From Candidatus Zixiibacteriota bacterium (GTDB lineage Bacteria; Zixibacteria; MSB-5A5; GN15; FEB-12): a stretch of 13,866 nt of DNA. The notes under the pieces were generated by a model that was not told the origin of the DNA, did no database searches, and worked only from the letters and a program-made list of their open reading frames with translations. The DNA lies in the NCBI GenBank assembly GCA_003641415.1, contig QNAG01000048.1, positions 1-13,866 of the forward strand, read 5' to 3'. Position 1 is the stretch's first letter; each line of letters begins with the position of its first letter. Made by a program: the position numbers and the translations under genes. Shown piece by piece: positions 1-8,265 of this stretch.

Positions 1-689
1 AACGATTTCCCTGGTATCAATTCTGATCCCAAACGCGAAAAACGAGATCCCAAGTGCGACCGGATTGCCAGAGGGATATCAAAAGATGTAGGAATATTTT
101 CCCTTATGGTGAACTTATTCCCGAACATATATTGCAGAATTCGAGCAGTAAAATGCGGATTCCCGGCCCAGATGTGATGAGTCGGCATCAGTGCAGCCCA
201 AAAATTTGCCTCTTTTCGGTCAGCCACATCATGTCTCGAATCTATATCAAACAATCCCAGAAAACGCTGCAAGTGTTCATAGTCAATCGTAGACAGTGCA
301 AACTTCAGCATCTCATAGTCAGCATTGGCTTGTCCACGTACAGTCGCAGCATCGAAAGGAGCCATGAGAGCTCGCGCTTCATCCTCCCAACCACTGGAAC
401 GAGTTCTGAGACCAGTCATCCCATAGAAAAACTGATATGGGAGAAGGTCTACCGCACTCCATTGACCTATATCCAGAGTAATTTGAACCCTGTCTGTCAG
501 AGTAGTTCCCTGTGAAGGAGTCTGTTTGAGAATCTCGCCTCGATAGTTTTCGTAGCAACCTACTGATCGCATTTGAACTTTGGTAACATCAACTCCCAGC
601 TTCTTCAATAATACCAAGGCTGTAACACAATGAAATGGAAAATGACGATTGCACAGATCGGGCATCACCGGAAGATCAGCGGCGTTCAT
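1..689 (-). CDS. tssG: TssG-like baseplate protein with N-terminal PASTA-like domain (partial, 3' end outside window)
   Basis: The frame is open for 229 codons from the ATG at 689 to the window edge, so the C-terminus is missing. The ATG overlaps the tssF stop codon as ATGA (4 bases), which suggests translational coupling. TssG is the baseplate wedge subunit that partners TssF. Support for TssG is in the last 60 visible residues: an aromatic-rich stretch near 163-180, then ARILQYMFG at 182-190, a TIRENIP segment at 194-200, and an LGSRFSRLG motif at 213-221, which matches the usual 'LG..(S/N)RLG....G' ending region of TssG. The first ~75 residues do not look like ordinary TssG. They read as a PASTA domain: PDL at 10-12, ALVLLKKLGVDV at 24-35, then GEILKQTPSQGT at 51-62 and VQITLDI at 68-74. 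TssG identity rests on C-terminal motifs and on gene order after tssE-tssF; the PASTA call is pattern-based. Confidence 0.72.
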   Translation of the reverse strand, partial: MNAADLPVMPDLCNRHFPFHCVTALVLLKKLGVDVTKVQMRSVGCYENYRGEILKQTPSQGTTLTDRVQITLDIGQWSAVDLLPYQFFYGMTGLRTRSSGWEDEARALMAPFDAATVRGQANADYEMLKFALSTIDYEHLQRFLGLFDIDSRHDVADRKEANFWAALMPTHHIWAGNPHFTARILQYMFGNKFTIRENIPTSFDIPLAIRSHLGSRFSRLGSELIPGKS

Positions 690-2368
690 GCTTTATTGAC
701 CTCTATTTCATACTGCGAATTGACAGTGCTACGCATTTTTAGAAAGCTGACAAGACGTTTCCGCATGAGGGTTATCTCATCTTCGCTAAAAAACTCTTCC
801 GAGTTAATCGAAACTTTTACAACTATGCAACGATGCACTCCTCTACCAGAGCGTGCAATTCCATTATGACATTCCACTCTATGTATTCGGGGGTCAAATG
901 TTCTGGTCCAGGCAGTAACATCCTTAAATGTTGATGCGCGATCACGCTGTCTGAGACGTGTGGAAACTTCAGTTAGAAGTTGTTCATGGGTTCTTGCCGG
1001 AATAGCTCCAGAAGTCGGAATGATGTTTTCAACTGATTCTATGCCCGGATGGCTCTCGTAGAGGTCCTTGATTTGCCCAATATCAACACCATTAGCAGCA
1101 GTACCGGCTGTTAGAGAATATGTAACCGTAATTGAATCGGGAGGGCTTTCTATTGAATCTGAAAAATCAAACCATAGGACTAAATGTTCATGCTGCTCTT
1201 CAAGAGTGTAGATACGTTGTTCGGGGTTAGTATCAAGGTCGTGAAGATTGCGATATTCATGGCCATTTGAGTCAACAACCGACACAATTTCAAGCACCAA
1301 TTCAATATCTTCAGGGATTTCAATCTCAACCAACTTATTGGCACCAGTGTGTTTAAACAAGGTAAGTTCATTCTTGTTCGTAGCTATAAGACAATCAAAA
1401 AAGATACCAACCGGCTTTTCTTCAAAAGCTTTCCGATCACCACGTGGAGACAGATCAATTCGTATCCAGTAGAAACTCTCGCCTTCGGGTGGAAGAACTA
1501 TCCCGCTGTTATCACAACGCTGAGACAGACTACTATCAATTGGGCCAAGTTCCCAAGTAGAGGTGAACTCTGACGGTAGAACTATAAAATTATCTTCAAG
1601 CTCAACAAACAAATCTTGACCACTGCGCAGCCCCCCCCAATCAGTTCCATTTTCCCCCCCACCCAATACATTCTCTACACTTCCCGCCAACCCGGGACAG
1701 AAACCAGCATCACGGTAAAATGAACCATCCTGTGCCCCTGGGTACCATTGCCCCCATCTTAACTGATTAAGAGCCTCACGAGCTGCAGTGAGAAACACAA
1801 CCGATCCCTGAAGACCAGAGGGAGGACCAGTATAATCAACTGCGACGAACATCTGCCATTGGCCAGAGGATGATGTAGTACTACCTTGGGGAAAAGGGGT
1901 ATAATCTCTTATGGATAAAGGAGAAAGATCAACAACCGTATTATCATAACACAGGTAAATGTTCCTTACCTTCGCAGCAATTACCCGAGATTCGCATTCC
2001 GGAGAAAAGAAAAGAGTCCGACCACCTTCTCGTTTCTCTTTGAAGTAGAACCTCGTGTGTGTATCCACGTCAATTACGGGATCAACTGGTTGACATCGCA
2101 TCACAGTATAGGCCGGCACGGGTCGACGACCTCGCTCAGGACAGACCGATTTTATCAACGACGCAGCTGATGCATCCCAGGTCAAGTCGAGACGTTTATC
2201 GACACGTTCCACCTGGTGGGCATATACCTCAAGCATTATACGCATAACAGGATCCAAACGATCGGGAGATTCGGGTGTACTTGGGTTGAAAGCTCGTAGT
2301 TCGCGATACATGTCCAGAAAAATCTGTCGCTGTGATCGCGATCCTGAGGTGTTCGTTCTCTCTTTCAC
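686..2368 (-). CDS. tssF: TssF-like baseplate wedge protein
   Basis: This 560-residue protein fits TssF in size (usually about 580-620) and in position between tssE and tssG. TssF forms the wedge triangle of the T6SS baseplate together with TssG and TssE. The N-terminus (roughly 10-110) has the family layout of a helical start with 'LDPVMRIMLEVYAHQVERVD' and a Pro/Arg patch (ERGRRPVPAY), followed by a beta-rich middle. The last ~110 residues, with 'RTHEQLLTEVSTRLRQRDRA', 'FDPRIHRVECH' and a final 'RLVSFLKMRSTVNSQYEIEV', resemble the gpJ/gp6-like terminal domain of phage and T6SS baseplate proteins. The start is GTG, because an in-frame TAA lies four codons upstream; a GAGG lies about 10 bases before it and 13 bases separate it from the tssE stop. 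The gene contains G8 and G7 runs around residues 236-249. The sequence is clearly divergent from proteobacterial TssF. Confidence 0.82.
   Translation of the reverse strand: MKERTNTSGSRSQRQIFLDMYRELRAFNPSTPESPDRLDPVMRIMLEVYAHQVERVDKRLDLTWDASAASLIKSVCPERGRRPVPAYTVMRCQPVDPVIDVDTHTRFYFKEKREGGRTLFFSPECESRVIAAKVRNIYLCYDNTVVDLSPLSIRDYTPFPQGSTTSSSGQWQMFVAVDYTGPPSGLQGSVVFLTAAREALNQLRWGQWYPGAQDGSFYRDAGFCPGLAGSVENVLGGGENGTDWGGLRSGQDLFVELEDNFIVLPSEFTSTWELGPIDSSLSQRCDNSGIVLPPEGESFYWIRIDLSPRGDRKAFEEKPVGIFFDCLIATNKNELTLFKHTGANKLVEIEIPEDIELVLEIVSVVDSNGHEYRNLHDLDTNPEQRIYTLEEQHEHLVLWFDFSDSIESPPDSITVTYSLTAGTAANGVDIGQIKDLYESHPGIESVENIIPTSGAIPARTHEQLLTEVSTRLRQRDRASTFKDVTAWTRTFDPRIHRVECHNGIARSGRGVHRCIVVKVSINSEEFFSEDEITLMRKRLVSFLKMRSTVNSQYEIEVNKA
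1631..1660. repeat. Two C/G runs (8 and 7 bases) in tssF
   Basis: C8 at 1631-1638 and C7 at 1654-1660 on the plus strand encode glycine-rich LGGGENG and WGG in TssF. They are 15 bases apart. Confidence 0.6.
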
Positions 2369-2381
2369 TTGCGTTTATTCC

Positions 2382-2756
2382 TCAACCTATGCGAAAACCA
2401 TGCTTAAGCGTCATTTCTTTATTTCCATCCATATAGCGTCCGCTAACAGTGACAACAACGCCCAGACTGCCAAACGTTTTTTCATTAAAACCTGACACTG
2501 AAACTGCTACATTTTGCAGACGTTTCTCATGCTTGTCTATAGAATTGCGAAGATTACCACGAAGATCAGCCTTATTCAGTCTTACTATATCAGAATATTC
2601 CCTTTCCCATATCTTGCAACCGAACTCTGGTGAAAAAGGCAATTGGCCAAGACGTGTACTCAATATGAGACCAACAGAATAAATAATTGATTCTTCAAGA
2701 GTGCAGCGAGAGAGGTACCCTTCCCTGAGTACCAGAGGCAGTGACAGGTATTCCAT
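2382..2756 (-). CDS. tssE: TssE / gp25-like baseplate wedge and sheath initiator
   Basis: This 124-residue protein is of the T4 gp25 / TssE family, which starts polymerisation of the contractile sheath on the baseplate. Visible family features are the helical SIIYSVGLILSTRLGQLPF (residues 24-42), the PEFGCKIWE turn at 44-52 (the 'P.yG' region of gp25 proteins), and a RNSIDKHEKRLQNVAVSV stretch that lines up with the conserved '..I..yEPRL..v.V' motif. HEKRL stands where many relatives have EPRL. The ATG lies 8 bases after the vgrG stop codon, with AGGCG just upstream acting as a weak ribosome site that overlaps the vgrG end. Length is in the normal range (about 120-170). Confidence 0.88.
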   Translation of the reverse strand: MEYLSLPLVLREGYLSRCTLEESIIYSVGLILSTRLGQLPFSPEFGCKIWEREYSDIVRLNKADLRGNLRNSIDKHEKRLQNVAVSVSGFNEKTFGSLGVVVTVSGRYMDGNKEMTLKHGFRIG

Positions 2757-2764
2757 GCAGTCGC

Positions 2765-4651
2765 CTAATTGATCTTGACTATACCGCCTTTGATGGTTGT
2801 CATAGCTGAGCCTTCTAGATTAGCCTGAGTCCCTGAAGCTTTGTAACTTATTCCCCCTTTGGCTTCGTAGTTCATACCGCCCTCGCTCTTGAAATCGGCA
2901 GACCCTTTCAATTCCATATTGGCTGAAGCTTCAGCCTTAATATTGGCTCCAGCTTTTATTTTGATATCTCCAGATGTTGCCTCGAGATTTATATTGGCAC
3001 CCTTCATACTAATATCACCGGTAGTCTCGATAGCAATTGAAGGACCGTCCATGTTTAACACAATGGTGTTTGTACTATCCTTCTGCGAGATCGTGATTTT
3101 TTCTGATCCATCAGCATCATCAAAACGAATCTCATTGCCGTTTCGCGTTCGGAAAACCTTAGTTTCAACAGCTTTATTGTTGAGTGCTTCCGAACTGGGA
3201 ATTGGCGGTTTATCTTGGCCGTTGTAAAGACAGCCCAAAATCACCGGCATATCGGGATTACCTCGTTCATATCCAACCAGAACTTCATCGTCGATCTCAG
3301 GTAACCCGAACCATCCCCGTTCGCTTCCTCCATCGGGAGTAAGAATTCTCATGAATTGAGTTTCTTCATCCCGATGCCAGGGCAATTTGACTTTTATGCG
3401 TCCCAGATCTTCGGGGTCTTCATTGTCGGTCACGATACCAGTCATCAGGTGAGAGAAAGGTTGCTCTTCTCGCTTAAGTTCAGGCATTGCCAGTTCTAAT
3501 GGTGTACACTGGAAGGAATTGTAATACTTGCCGGCATCGTCGAGTCGGTGACTAATTGTCTGCACCCAGTACTGCCCGTCTAATTTGTCCAAACCAGATA
3601 TTTTGACACAGGAACCAATCATAATAGCCGGAACAATTGATACTCCATTGCATACTATCATCCTACCCGCTGAGCTCTCTGTTTCTCGAATGACTGCAGC
3701 ATCCGATTTTGCTTGATCAGCATGCTTGGGAGCTGATGAGACACCAGTGACAGTGTAAATATCCTCGGAGCTTTCCGGTGAAACTCTGGAGATATCAGAA
3801 AGAGCTGCTCGAATGGACGAACGATCTGAATCCGATTGAATAACTTCCTTTTTCTTGGGGTCCCATACACGCCCATAGAACTTAGTTGGTGCTGTGCCTA
3901 ACCCTAATGCAAATGACCCCAGCGTTTGCCTCCAGACCAGTTCCTCTTCACTGTTACCCTTAGCTTTCTCGATATTAAATGCGGTTCCATCGTAGAATGC
4001 AAACATCTGGTGCTCGGAAGCCAATCGCTTGATATAGGCATAGTCTGTCTCGCGGTACTGTACTCCCGAATCGATTTCGAGATTAAGACTCCCACTAGCA
4101 GTTGCCACAGGTGCCCCATCTATTCTTCCCTGCGTAATCTGGTATTCAGAGAGTATCTGCCCCGCAATACCTGAGCAATCCTGCCCAGCGCCGAAAACTT
4201 TGTTGCGTTGGTGTCCATCAAGTGCTACGGTCGGACTGTGAGCCGTTACAACTATGGTATTTATACCGTTAATACCATTATCTAGCTTAACTTCTGTGAC
4301 CAAACCAATAAACTTCAGAGCACGACTTGAATCTACGATATCTCCATGAGGATTGATATCCAAAGAAATTGGTTTGCCAAGAAAAGCTGTAAACTTTGAC
4401 GGATCATCGAATTCCACCGAGTCAGAAGACACACCTACATGACGGATATGAACTGTTAGTATATGATGCGCATCAACAAACTGATCTAAGCGCACCGTAT
4501 GTATGTCAGCTTTAACCTCAGTACCATCAACAGAAATTTTGCATTCAGCCGGAGTACCATAATCGGTCACATGATTATCAAGTATCTCTTCAAATTTACC
4601 CGGATTCTTCATTTGATTATAATTACTTCCGGCCCTTGATTGGTCAACCAT
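2765..4651 (-). CDS. vgrG: VgrG spike protein (TssI)
   Basis: This 628-residue trimeric spike caps the Hcp tube and carries effectors. Three parts are visible. Residues ~35-390 form the gp27/phage GPD-like base. Residues ~399-485 are the gp5 OB-fold, with MTGIVTDNEDPEDLGRIKV, GGSERGWFGLPEIDDEVLV and GNPDMPVILGCLYNG. Residues ~500-628 are a repetitive beta-helix of short alternating GD/GA/KGG units (for example GDISMKGANINLEA and GDIKIKAGANIKAEA). The protein ends abruptly at GGIVKIN with no C-terminal effector extension, so cargo must be carried by separate spike-bound proteins; this ending is typical of VgrGs that accept a PAAR tip. The ATG is preceded by TGATGAGG (spacing about 4). It lies 74 bases downstream of hcp, with a stable hairpin between them. 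Confidence 0.95.
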   Translation of the reverse strand: MVDQSRAGSNYNQMKNPGKFEEILDNHVTDYGTPAECKISVDGTEVKADIHTVRLDQFVDAHHILTVHIRHVGVSSDSVEFDDPSKFTAFLGKPISLDINPHGDIVDSSRALKFIGLVTEVKLDNGINGINTIVVTAHSPTVALDGHQRNKVFGAGQDCSGIAGQILSEYQITQGRIDGAPVATASGSLNLEIDSGVQYRETDYAYIKRLASEHQMFAFYDGTAFNIEKAKGNSEEELVWRQTLGSFALGLGTAPTKFYGRVWDPKKKEVIQSDSDRSSIRAALSDISRVSPESSEDIYTVTGVSSAPKHADQAKSDAAVIRETESSAGRMIVCNGVSIVPAIMIGSCVKISGLDKLDGQYWVQTISHRLDDAGKYYNSFQCTPLELAMPELKREEQPFSHLMTGIVTDNEDPEDLGRIKVKLPWHRDEETQFMRILTPDGGSERGWFGLPEIDDEVLVGYERGNPDMPVILGCLYNGQDKPPIPSSEALNNKAVETKVFRTRNGNEIRFDDADGSEKITISQKDSTNTIVLNMDGPSIAIETTGDISMKGANINLEATSGDIKIKAGANIKAEASANMELKGSADFKSEGGMNYEAKGGISYKASGTQANLEGSAMTTIKGGIVKIN

Positions 4652-4686
4652 AAAACCTCATCAGGCTATTTTCGCATAAATAACTT

Positions 4687-4709
4687 GAGCGGAACTGGAA
4701 TTTCCGCCC
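4687..4709 (-). promoter_or_regulatory. Hairpin between hcp and vgrG
   Basis: The arms GAGCGGAA (4687-4694) and TTCCGCCC (4702-4709) pair over 8 positions, one of them G-U when transcribed, around a 7-base loop. The hairpin sits 17 bases after the hcp stop codon. No uninterrupted U run follows (AAGTTATTT), so it is not a classic terminator. It could partly terminate or protect the 3' end of hcp mRNA, which would fit the much higher amount of Hcp than VgrG a T6SS needs. The structure is seen; the role is inferred. Confidence 0.5.
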
Positions 4710-4725
4710 AAGACATTCGGCTATC

Positions 4726-5136
4726 TTACATTTCCCAGTAATTTTCGATTTCGGCGTCGCCAACAGCAATTTTATTAGCCGATATTTCAAAATACTGATA
4801 GACCTGCTCGTCTGCATGAGTTTTGACATGCGGAATGACTTCCTTAAAACTAGTAATAAACCCGTCAGTCCAGACCAGTTCCTTCATTGTCTCGTTATTT
4901 TTGTTAATGAAGATAACCTTACCACCCTTCCATTTGGGTTGGCTGGTATCCATTGCCCAGCGGGCAATATCCACATTACCGCCCTCTTCAGATTCTACTG
5001 TGATTTTAATCAAGCCAGCATGAGCCCTATCAGTAGGGCGACCGGTTTCATCTTTAGAGGTGAAAATCTCGTAAGTTACCTCATAGACATGTGGGATCGG
5101 TTGTCCGTCAATTTCGAGTTTTGGCCTGTGTGCCAT
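4726..5136 (-). CDS. hcp: Hcp / TssD tube protein
   Basis: This 136-residue protein forms the stacked hexameric rings of the inner tube that is expelled on sheath contraction. It reads as the TssD variant typical of Bacteroidota-type (T6SSiii) systems: an N-terminal beta-strand pattern with IDGQPIPHVYEVTYE, the DETGRPTDRAHAGLIKITVES segment, an aromatic IARWAMD, and a C-terminal 'YQYFEISANKIAVGDAEIENYWEM'. Length is typical (about 130-160). The ATG has a strong AAGGAG ribosome site (5143-5148) 6-7 bases upstream, the best in the cluster, consistent with high Hcp synthesis. Gaps on both sides (111 bases to tssC, 74 to vgrG) are larger than elsewhere in the core block, which suggests separate control of its transcript. 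Confidence 0.92.
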   Translation of the reverse strand: MAHRPKLEIDGQPIPHVYEVTYEIFTSKDETGRPTDRAHAGLIKITVESEEGGNVDIARWAMDTSQPKWKGGKVIFINKNNETMKELVWTDGFITSFKEVIPHVKTHADEQVYQYFEISANKIAVGDAEIENYWEM

Positions 5137-5195
5137 GACTTTCTCCTTGCACTTTTTCGTTTATGGGTCGTTTTAGCTTTGTGTTCGAGGACCAT

Positions 5196-5230
5196 GACAA
5201 TTATAGACTTCAGATATCAATCATTGTCTT
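5196..5230 (-). promoter_or_regulatory. Possible internal hcp promoter with flanking inverted repeat
   Basis: On the minus strand a perfect TATAAT (5200-5205) lies 19 bases after AAGACA (5225-5230), a 4/6 match to TTGACA. A 6-base inverted repeat, GACAAT (5196-5201) and ATTGTC (5223-5228), brackets the -10 box and could be an operator or an mRNA stem. It lies in the 111-base tssC-hcp gap, about 60 bases before the hcp start. Spacing is longer than ideal and A/T-rich matches arise by chance, so this is tentative. Confidence 0.3.
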
Positions 5231-5247
5231 TATCCCCAACAACCATG

Positions 5248-6678
5248 CTATTTATCCTTTACTTGTGATCCGTTTTCATCGCCCCAGGCAGTGAACTCGA
5301 TATTAAACGTTCGAGCTGGATACTTCGGGTTTAAGGATACTTTGATATCAATTTCCTGACGTTTCCGCATTTCTTCATCAGCGAAAACCTCAATCTTGTA
5401 ATCCTGCAAGATGTTGTCGTCACCGCTTATTGCTGTCAGGAATTTATTCATGTCAGTTCGAATAGTATCCATAAACTTGGCATCAATAACACTAAACGTC
5501 TGTTTGTTCAGATAGTTACGCAATGACTTGTAGACATAATCATAAGTCCTGCGAATCGAGTAGACATTGAATGTCTCCTTGTTGAACAGAGTCGCGGCTC
5601 CCATAGCAACGGGCTGACCCTCAAAATTAACCATCGGGTTGACGCCTTTTTCGTTTATCTTACTGGCATCCGGCTGGTTGCACCGGAAATGCAGATACTT
5701 GGCGTCATTAATTTTGCCATTCTTGAAACCAGCCATTGGTTGCTGCATACCAACGGAAGTGTCGCCGAGAAACATCTTTCCCGCTACTGCTGCCGAGGGC
5801 GGAATCCACATATCATCTTCCTCGTACTCGTTTGCTGTACGTGCCTGTAAGTAATTCGCAAACAAAGAAACATATTGTTTGTGGGTATCCGAACTCATTA
5901 AGCTGTCAAAAGTAGGGTCTTCCAGCAAATCCATTATCTCCTCGACAGATTCCATGTCCGGCAAATCAGTCATGACATGTACCTTGTTTGGCAAGCCAAG
6001 CTGTCGAGCAACAGTATCGATATTTTCTACGCTGCCCAAGTAACCAGGAACAACGAACATCGACCAACAACGCTTAATACCCCACTGGCGGAATTCATCT
6101 GCAACCGCTCCTGACAGGGCTTCGAATTTATCTCGGTCGTCAGGATCCATCAGTTCCTCTCCGCTGACATTAGCAAACCAGGCAGCGACCTTATCATCCG
6201 GCTCTGCCTGAGCATTTGAGAAGAATTTATCAATAGCCCGATAGGTAATTTCAATATCACGACTTTCCTGGTGAACTTTTTTCATGTTCTTCTCAAGATT
6301 GGCCTCAAGCTTCGTAGCTTCTTCATTGAGACCTTTGCGGATGTCGTCAGGACTACCCGCACCAGACAAGAACTTTGACCAGATTTTCAGGCGTTCTACG
6401 AGTAGTTTACGCGCCTTGGCATGATCTTTCTTGGTGAGAAATTCCTTCCTCTGGAAATTCTTCTTGGGATCAAGCCATTCAACACCACGCACAAGGTCTC
6501 CATCAGCTGTCTTAAATGATGGCAACAATGATGTCAACTTCTTAAAATCCCCGAAGGTATCCCCGAGAATTCCGGCAAACTCCTCATCGGAGAGTTTTTC
6601 TCCGGCTTCTGCAGTCGGTTTAGCCTCAGCCGCTTCCGCCGCTTGGGGCTGCATTTCGTTTTTTTCTTCTTCACCCAT
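5248..6678 (-). CDS. tssC: TssC / VipB contractile sheath large subunit
   Basis: This 476-residue protein interlocks with TssB to make the sheath that contracts around the Hcp tube. The central part with 'DKFEALSGAVADEFRQWGIKRCWSMFVVPGY' and the C-terminal third, with 'SIRRTYDYVYKSLRNYLNKQ', 'FMDTIRTDMNKFLTAISG' and 'PARTFNIEFTAWG', are sheath-type sequences; the last is the C-terminal beta-strand that inserts into neighbouring sheath subunits. An acidic, Ala/Glu-rich N-terminus (about 30 residues) precedes the fold. The frame extends to a TTG at 6696. I choose the ATG at 6678, because GAGG lies 9 bases upstream of it and it leaves 18 bases after the tssB stop. Order tssB-tssC is the universal one. 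Confidence 0.92.
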   Translation of the reverse strand: MGEEEKNEMQPQAAEAAEAKPTAEAGEKLSDEEFAGILGDTFGDFKKLTSLLPSFKTADGDLVRGVEWLDPKKNFQRKEFLTKKDHAKARKLLVERLKIWSKFLSGAGSPDDIRKGLNEEATKLEANLEKNMKKVHQESRDIEITYRAIDKFFSNAQAEPDDKVAAWFANVSGEELMDPDDRDKFEALSGAVADEFRQWGIKRCWSMFVVPGYLGSVENIDTVARQLGLPNKVHVMTDLPDMESVEEIMDLLEDPTFDSLMSSDTHKQYVSLFANYLQARTANEYEEDDMWIPPSAAVAGKMFLGDTSVGMQQPMAGFKNGKINDAKYLHFRCNQPDASKINEKGVNPMVNFEGQPVAMGAATLFNKETFNVYSIRRTYDYVYKSLRNYLNKQTFSVIDAKFMDTIRTDMNKFLTAISGDDNILQDYKIEVFADEEMRKRQEIDIKVSLNPKYPARTFNIEFTAWGDENGSQVKDK

Positions 6679-6696
6679 TATATATAACCTCGCCAA

Positions 6697-7137
6697 TTAT
6701 TCGCTTAATAGATCAATATAGTAGTTCATAACCTTAAGCAGTGCTTCTTTTTTCTCGCTGTCTGCCAGGGTTTTCTTAAGAGCGTTGTTCTTTTTAAGCT
6801 GTTTGTCCAGATCAGCCATGATTTCCTTGCCATAGTAAGTTTTCTGAAGATAATCATTCTGTTCAATCAGTGATTTGGATGAGAAATCCTTCATTGCTCG
6901 AATCTTGAATTCTGCATTAACAGGTTCACCCTCAGTAGACTCTATTTGTGCCTCGAATGAAGGCTGGAACTTCTCAAAGACCATTTTGAGATTGTTGCAT
7001 TCGACAGGGGTTACATCAGGGTCATCATCGTTGTTTAGCCTTGCCGCATAGAGCATTTTGTTCGATGGTAACAACTCAACGGGAAGCGAGTCGTCTTTCT
7101 TTACTCTCTCGGTGGCACCAAGAATAAATTTGGCCAT
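6697..7137 (-). CDS. tssB: TssB / VipA contractile sheath small subunit
   Basis: This 146-residue protein is the small sheath partner of TssC. It is shorter than proteobacterial TssB (about 160-170) and similar to the compact form in T6SSiii-type systems. Visible points are the N-terminal MAKFILGATERV strand, an FEKFQPSFEAQIES segment and 'NAEFKIRAMKDFSSKSLIEQND', corresponding to the conserved 'l.f.sm.DF.P..i..q' region, then a Lys-rich helical C-terminus ending YYIDLLSE. The ATG has GGAGGG 4 bases upstream. The stop is 18 bases before the tssC start. It lies 33 bases after the end of the C-terminal ClpV gene. Confidence 0.9.
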   Translation of the reverse strand: MAKFILGATERVKKDDSLPVELLPSNKMLYAARLNNDDDPDVTPVECNNLKMVFEKFQPSFEAQIESTEGEPVNAEFKIRAMKDFSSKSLIEQNDYLQKTYYGKEIMADLDKQLKKNNALKKTLADSEKKEALLKVMNYYIDLLSE

Positions 7138-7170
7138 GGTCCCTCCATTACCTTATCAGATTAACTTTTT

Positions 7171-8265
7171 CTATTGTTCTTGTTTGACGAACACATAGGC
7201 ATCATCCTTAACGTCGATGGCTACGTGGTCTCCCTTTTCTATGCTTCCAGTAATAATATCAACCGACAATTTATTAATAATATCTCTTTCAATAATGCGC
7301 TGAATTGGCCTGGCCCCCAACTCAAAAGTGTAGCCGTCTTTGGCAAGCTTTGCCTTAGCAGGTTGACTGAGAGTAGCAGTGATATTCTGATCGCGAAGCA
7401 TCTCACTGAGTCCTTCGAATTCCAGCCCTGCAATTATCTCCACTTGTTCTGGAGTAAATGTGTGAAAAATGATAATATCATTAAGGCGATTTAGCAATTC
7501 CGGTCGAAACTTTGAGAATAAGAACTGTCGGACTTCATCCATATTTACTTCGCGACCCTCACGGTCAGCATCAAGTATTTTGTCCGCTGCATAGTTGGAA
7601 GTCAACACTACTATACAGTTTGAGAAATCGACCGTACGGTTCTGTCCATCGGTTAGACGGCCATCATCCATCAATTGCAACAGGATATTAAACACATCCG
7701 GATGAGCTTTCTCAACTTCATCCAGCAAGACAATCGAAAATGGCTTGCGCTTGACAGCCTCAGTCAGAACCCCGCCTTCTTCGTATCCAACATATCCAGG
7801 GGGAGCGCCAATCATTTTGGCTACTGAATGTTTTTCCATAAACTCCGACATATCAAGTCGGACCATAGCATTCTTGTCATCGAAGAGAAACTCCGCCAGT
7901 AGTTTTGGGAGATATGTCTTGCCGGTTCCTGTTGGTCCGAGGAAAAGAAATGACCCAACCGGTCGATTCGCCATTTTTAGTCCTGCACGAGCCTTACGTA
8001 CAGCATTGGCAATCGCTTTTATCGCTTTTTCCTGCCCGACTATTTTTTTAGACAGAAAAGCTTCCATGTTTACCAGACGATCCTTTTCGGCAGTCATCAT
8101 CTTCGACAGCGGAATCCCCGTACGTCGCGCAACCACTGCGGCCACATCGGCTTCATTGATTACTGGGCTCAGGTTCTCAACTACTGCTTTTATTTCGCCC
8201 AATTGCTTCTTCTGACTAGCGAAAGTTTCTTTCAATTCTTTAATATCAAAATCATTTATAGCCAT
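7171..8265 (-). CDS. clpV: ClpV C-terminal part (D2 AAA+ domain) as a separate polypeptide
   Basis: This 364-residue protein is the second half of a ClpB/ClpV-type unfoldase, which extracts contracted sheath for recycling. Residues 1-60 finish the middle region (VARRTGIPLSKMM at 46-58 is the usual linker into D2). D2 motifs are complete: Walker A GPTGTGKT at 110-117, pore loop GYVG at 157-160, Walker B IVLLDE at 178-183, sensor LTSN at 221-224, arginine-finger region RPELLNR at 254-260, and a sensor-2 GARP near the C-terminus. The frame extends upstream to 8304, but I take the ATG at 8265: it has AGGAG (8273-8277) 7 bases upstream and shares its A with the stop of the preceding gene (TAATG). 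Residues added by the longer frame would be out-of-frame readings of the first gene. There is no Clp N domain or D1 here; those are on the gene before. Confidence 0.9.
   Translation of the reverse strand: MAINDFDIKELKETFASQKKQLGEIKAVVENLSPVINEADVAAVVARRTGIPLSKMMTAEKDRLVNMEAFLSKKIVGQEKAIKAIANAVRKARAGLKMANRPVGSFLFLGPTGTGKTYLPKLLAEFLFDDKNAMVRLDMSEFMEKHSVAKMIGAPPGYVGYEEGGVLTEAVKRKPFSIVLLDEVEKAHPDVFNILLQLMDDGRLTDGQNRTVDFSNCIVVLTSNYAADKILDADREGREVNMDEVRQFLFSKFRPELLNRLNDIIIFHTFTPEQVEIIAGLEFEGLSEMLRDQNITATLSQPAKAKLAKDGYTFELGARPIQRIIERDIINKLSVDIITGSIEKGDHVAIDVKDDAYVFVKQEQ

Noticed and set aside
54..515. 153-codon plus-strand open frame at the left end
   Set aside because: It is antisense to the TssG-like gene, whose minus-strand frame has clear family motifs and is coupled to tssF; the plus-strand product has no recognisable pattern.
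2901..3060. Tandem DNA repeat in the vgrG 3' region
   Set aside because: The repetition is in the protein (beta-helix units), not in exact DNA copies; it is normal for VgrG.
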